A stretch of 64,000 nt of DNA, taken from the NCBI GenBank assembly GCA_016342415.1, contig JAEIOD010000003.1, positions 186,001 through 250,000 of the forward strand, given 5' to 3'. Every line of letters begins with the position of its first letter. Position 1 is the first letter of the stretch. The position numbers and the translations under genes were made by a program. Under the pieces are notes generated by a model. It was not told where the DNA came from, did no database searches, and worked only from the letters and a program-made list of their open reading frames with translations. The DNA comes from Clostridiales bacterium (lineage in GTDB: Bacteria; Bacillota; Clostridia; Peptostreptococcales; Acidaminobacteraceae). Positions 61,591-64,000 of this stretch are shown piece by piece.

Positions 61591-62346
61591 ATGAAAGATA
61601 TATTTAGTAATAGTTTGAACGAAATTGAAAATGGTTTTGCTTATAATGCTAAAGCAAAAAGATTTGAGTGTTTACTTTGTGATACCTACTTTGAAGAAGG
61701 TGAAATTTTCAATATTGATGGACGCTTATTTAATTCAGAAAGAGCTGCATATGAACACATTAAAAATGGTCATAATGGTGTTTTAGATCATCTCCTTGAT
61801 TTGGACAAAAAGTACATTGGCTTAACTGAGAAGCAAAAGAGTCTTTTGAAGGATATTGCTAAAGGATTAACTGATAAAGAGATATCTGAAAAGAATGGTA
61901 TTGCAACTGCTACGGTTAGACATCAGAAATTTGTATTAAGAGAAAAAGCTAAACAAGCAAAATTGTATATGGCAATATATGAAACTGTTGAGAATGCAAC
62001 ACTTCTTGATAATAGTAATGTTCTGGTATCTACTCATATAGGTGCTAAAATGGTTGATGAAAGATATGTTTTAACTGTTGAGGAAGAAAAAAAGATTATT
62101 GAGAATTACTTTGAGGATGGAGAGAATCTAAAACTTAAGAATTTCCCATCAAAAGAAAAGAAAAAAATTGTTGTTTTGAGAAGAATAACACAAGTTTTTG
62201 ATAATAATAAGAAGTATTCGGAATTAGAATTAAATGATATCATAGGACCAATTCATGATGATATTGCAACAATACGACGTTATCTTATTCAATATGGATT
62301 TATGGATAGAACGAAAAATGGTAGTCAATACTGGGTTAAGAAATAA
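61591..62346 (+). CDS. Regulator with C2H2-like finger, LuxR-type HTH and DUF2087
   Basis: The first 60 residues contain CLLC and, 28 residues on, HIKNGH, a possible zinc finger. LTEKQKSLLKDIAKGLTDKEISEKNGIATATVRHQKFVLREKAKQ is a LuxR/GerE-type helix-turn-helix. The last 75 residues are DUF2087 (KEKKKIVVLRRITQVFDNNKKYSELELNDII, then DIATIRRYLIQYGFMDRTKNGSQYW). I start at ATG 61591, six bases after AAGGAG, not GTG 61585. It is preceded by its own promoter and followed by a terminator. The finger plus HTH plus DUF2087 order is unusual. Confidence 0.82.
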   Translation: MKDIFSNSLNEIENGFAYNAKAKRFECLLCDTYFEEGEIFNIDGRLFNSERAAYEHIKNGHNGVLDHLLDLDKKYIGLTEKQKSLLKDIAKGLTDKEISEKNGIATATVRHQKFVLREKAKQAKLYMAIYETVENATLLDNSNVLVSTHIGAKMVDERYVLTVEEEKKIIENYFEDGENLKLKNFPSKEKKKIVVLRRITQVFDNNKKYSELELNDIIGPIHDDIATIRRYLIQYGFMDRTKNGSQYWVKK

Positions 62347-62350
62347 GACC

Positions 62351-62381
62351 AACCATCCACGTAAGTGGATGGTTATTTTTT
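62351..62381 (+). terminator. Intrinsic terminator after the LuxR/DUF2087 gene
   Basis: AACCATCCAC (62351-62360) pairs perfectly with GTGGATGGTT (62365-62374) around GTAA, followed by A and seven T residues. Confidence 0.92.
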
Positions 62382-62412
62382 TATGAATATTCTCAAGGTT
62401 TGTTTGCTATTA

Positions 62413-62471
62413 TTGCTCTTTTGTGATATTTTGTTTATAGAAACAGTAAACAGTATTGCATAGCGTTTATA
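62413..62471 (+). promoter_or_regulatory. Probable promoter region of the small DUF2087 gene with shared half-sites
   Basis: TTGCTC (62413-62418), 17 bases and TATAGA (62436-62441) give a modest promoter. TGTTTATA (62432-62439) and CGTTTATA (62464-62471) repeat the half-site of the operator at 61541-61567, suggesting that both genes answer to the same protein. Confidence 0.5.
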
Positions 62472-62487
62472 ATAAGGAGGATTTGAT

Positions 62488-62754
62488 GTGTTAAAAAACT
62501 TTATTGATGCGGATGGAAGAATTAAACAATGGCCTTCAAAGAATAATTTGAAGATTGAAGTTATCAAATATATCGCAAGTAAGTTTGAAGTCAATCGGAC
62601 ATATACGGAGAAAGAAGTAAACGAAATAATCATGAAATGGCATACCTATAATGATTATTTCATGATTAGAAGAGGTATGATTGAGTATCAACTATTAGAA
62701 AGAACGCGTAATGGATCTAAATATTGGAAAGTTGAGATGGAAGGTGAAATATGA
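62488..62754 (+). CDS. Stand-alone DUF2087 protein
   Basis: 88 residues, essentially one DUF2087 domain (NLKIEVIKYIASKFEVNRTYTEKEVNEII, then DYFMIRRGMIEYQLLERTRNGSKYWKV). There is no DNA-binding domain, so it may act by binding another DUF2087 protein or DNA directly. It starts at GTG 62488, with AAGGAGG seven bases upstream; the ATG two bases earlier is out of frame. Its stop overlaps the APH-like gene start (ATGA), so the two are coupled. Confidence 0.82.
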   Translation: MLKNFIDADGRIKQWPSKNNLKIEVIKYIASKFEVNRTYTEKEVNEIIMKWHTYNDYFMIRRGMIEYQLLERTRNGSKYWKVEMEGEI

Positions 62755-63758
62755 TAGGAATAAATGAAATAAATAAATTGATGAGTTTCTATGGGAAAGA
62801 TCTTATAGAATATGAAAGTATCCATAATGGTGTTGGTTCAGAAGTTTATAAGGTAATAACAACAAGTGGTATATTTATACTTAAGAATCCAACTGGTGAT
62901 CAAATCAACAATTTAGAAGCAGAACCAGACATATGTAAATATCTTAACGACCATGACTTTAAAGTGTCAACATTTGAAAAAAGTGTGGAGGGGAAATATG
63001 TAGTTTGCTTTGAACAGGAGATATTTTCTTTACAAAGGTATTTTGAAGGTCGTATTTATCCGTTTAATGAAACGCCTGATTGGTTGATGGTGGAAAGTGC
63101 AAAAAAATTAGGATCTATACATGAGCTAATGAAAAATTATCATCAGCTGGATATAGGCATCGGAACGAGCTTTTTTGAGTATAAACGATCTCAAAATACA
63201 TTACATTCGTACTTAAACACTTTAGAAATCGCAAAGCAAAAGAATGATGTTGAAATTATAGAAGATTTAGAGTTCCGTATTGATTTGATAAAAAGATATA
63301 ATTTTGATGATATATGCTTAGAAGATTTTACTTGTCTAAACACTCATGGTGATTATAATGTTAGTCAAATAATCTGTAGTGACAATAAAATAGAAGCAAT
63401 TATTGATTGGACATCGGCATGTGTTCATCCAATAGTTTGGGAAATTATGAGATCGTTTGTATATGCAGAACCAACTTGTAAAGATGGAAAGATAGACATA
63501 GATAAACTCATTAAGTATATCAAAGCATATTTGACTAATGGTGCTCTTACTAAGAAGGATATTGAGTTAATGCCAAAGCTATTCTTTTATCAAATAACAG
63601 TTTGCGATTACTATGGGCTTTTTTATAACGATGTCATTTTGAATAAGCAAATTATGTTACACCACGCAATATTCTCAACTAAACTGATGAGATGGTTTGA
63701 TGATCACATAGATTCTTTAGTTCATAATCTCATGGAAGAGTTTTGCAATCTAGATTAA
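62751..63758 (+). CDS. Aminoglycoside-phosphotransferase-like kinase coupled to DUF2087
   Basis: 335 residues. The catalytic loop is CLNTHGDYNVSQII and the metal site IIDWTSACVHP. The N-terminal lobe carries the ATP-site Lys in GIFILKNP. The family phosphorylates hydroxyl groups on drugs, amino alcohols or sugars. The ATGA overlap with the DUF2087 gene makes this a likely regulated pair. The last 240 bases of the window after it hold no gene. Confidence 0.83.
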   Translation: MIGINEINKLMSFYGKDLIEYESIHNGVGSEVYKVITTSGIFILKNPTGDQINNLEAEPDICKYLNDHDFKVSTFEKSVEGKYVVCFEQEIFSLQRYFEGRIYPFNETPDWLMVESAKKLGSIHELMKNYHQLDIGIGTSFFEYKRSQNTLHSYLNTLEIAKQKNDVEIIEDLEFRIDLIKRYNFDDICLEDFTCLNTHGDYNVSQIICSDNKIEAIIDWTSACVHPIVWEIMRSFVYAEPTCKDGKIDIDKLIKYIKAYLTNGALTKKDIELMPKLFFYQITVCDYYGLFYNDVILNKQIMLHHAIFSTKLMRWFDDHIDSLVHNLMEEFCNLD

Positions 63759-64000
63759 AAGAGCTGCTTAAAGTATTAAATCTTGTAAAAACTAGTATTA
63801 TAGATCTAAGCTAAATCATTGTGTTTCGCCAGTTATAAAGGATTTTAATGAATATTTAGTTACAACTGCTACAAGAACAAGGATCTTGTCAATCGGTTCT
63901 ATTCAATATATATGAGTCGGTTTCTTAGGGATGATTTGATTATCCTGATTAAATGGAAAAGTAGTACTTTGCTAGATTTTGACAACTTAAGTGCCCATAC

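Noticed and set aside
1-64000. tRNA, rRNA or classical riboswitch genes
   Set aside because: No cloverleaf, rRNA core or known riboswitch consensus was recognised by eye. A covariance-model scan would be decisive; a hit would overturn this.

Overview
The window is AT-rich DNA from a Gram-positive, Clostridia-like member of the Bacillota. The support is strong AGGAGG-type ribosome binding sites, AGA/TTA/ATA-rich codon use with TGA read as stop, lipoproteins with a classical lipobox and no outer-membrane genes, GGDEF and HD-GYP signalling proteins, and DUF2087, DUF3795 and DUF1667 genes. The species cannot be fixed from the sequence. Almost every gene is on the + strand; the only convincing minus-strand genes lie at 48.7-50.4 kb. 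I see no tRNA, rRNA, CRISPR array, phage or plasmid module.

Layout. 0-6 kb: a small ferredoxin-like protein, a protein built of six BamE/SmpA-like repeats, a two-Cache diguanylate cyclase, a Nudix hydrolase and an XRE/TPR regulator. 6-20 kb: exported or lipid-anchored peptidases (M28, DUF885, S33-like), a P-loop kinase, AraC/GyrI and ArsR-DUF2087 regulators, an M29 aminopeptidase operon, an ABC exporter and an ECF sigma/anti-sigma-like pair. 20-48 kb: a long co-oriented run of small-molecule modifying enzymes. It holds about 15 GNAT acetyltransferases (most of them here), aminoglycoside-phosphotransferase-like kinases, P-loop kinases, a Nudix hydrolase, a nitroreductase, a nitrilase, a HAD phosphatase, an HD hydrolase and a cupin. 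Within it are one complete IS200/IS605 element (tnpA-tnpB plus an omegaRNA-like 3' end, to 26059) and one 157-bp right-end remnant (44640-44796). The remnant sits at a deletion scar that truncates a P-loop kinase gene and a methyltransferase gene. 48-50 kb: two minus-strand genes and a decayed IS1595-type transposase.

50.7-61.2 kb: a tightly packed catabolic operon. Its order is FGGY kinase, GlpA-type FAD dehydrogenase with an added N-terminal BON domain, NAD(FAD) oxidoreductase, DUF1667, alkyl-DHAP-synthase-like FAD oxidase, EtfB, EtfA, GlcD-type FAD oxidase and a GntR/UTRA regulator. A consensus promoter overlapped by two palindromes precedes it, so substrate-controlled repression by the terminal GntR protein is likely. 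The kinase plus GlpA-like trio resembles a glycerol or polyol-phosphate route to a ketone phosphate. The two FAD oxidases plus ETF resemble flavin-based electron transfer from a 2-hydroxyacid or a related polyol derivative. The substrate is unknown.

61.5-64 kb: two DUF2087 genes of different architecture, whose promoters share the half-site TGTTTATA, and an APH-family kinase translationally coupled to the second.

Best candidates for new biology are the BON-GlpA/AGPS-like/ETF operon, the orphan omegaRNA-like remnant with its own potential guide, the six-repeat BamE-like protein, the DUF2087 regulators with visible operators, and two genes that appear to start at AUU.
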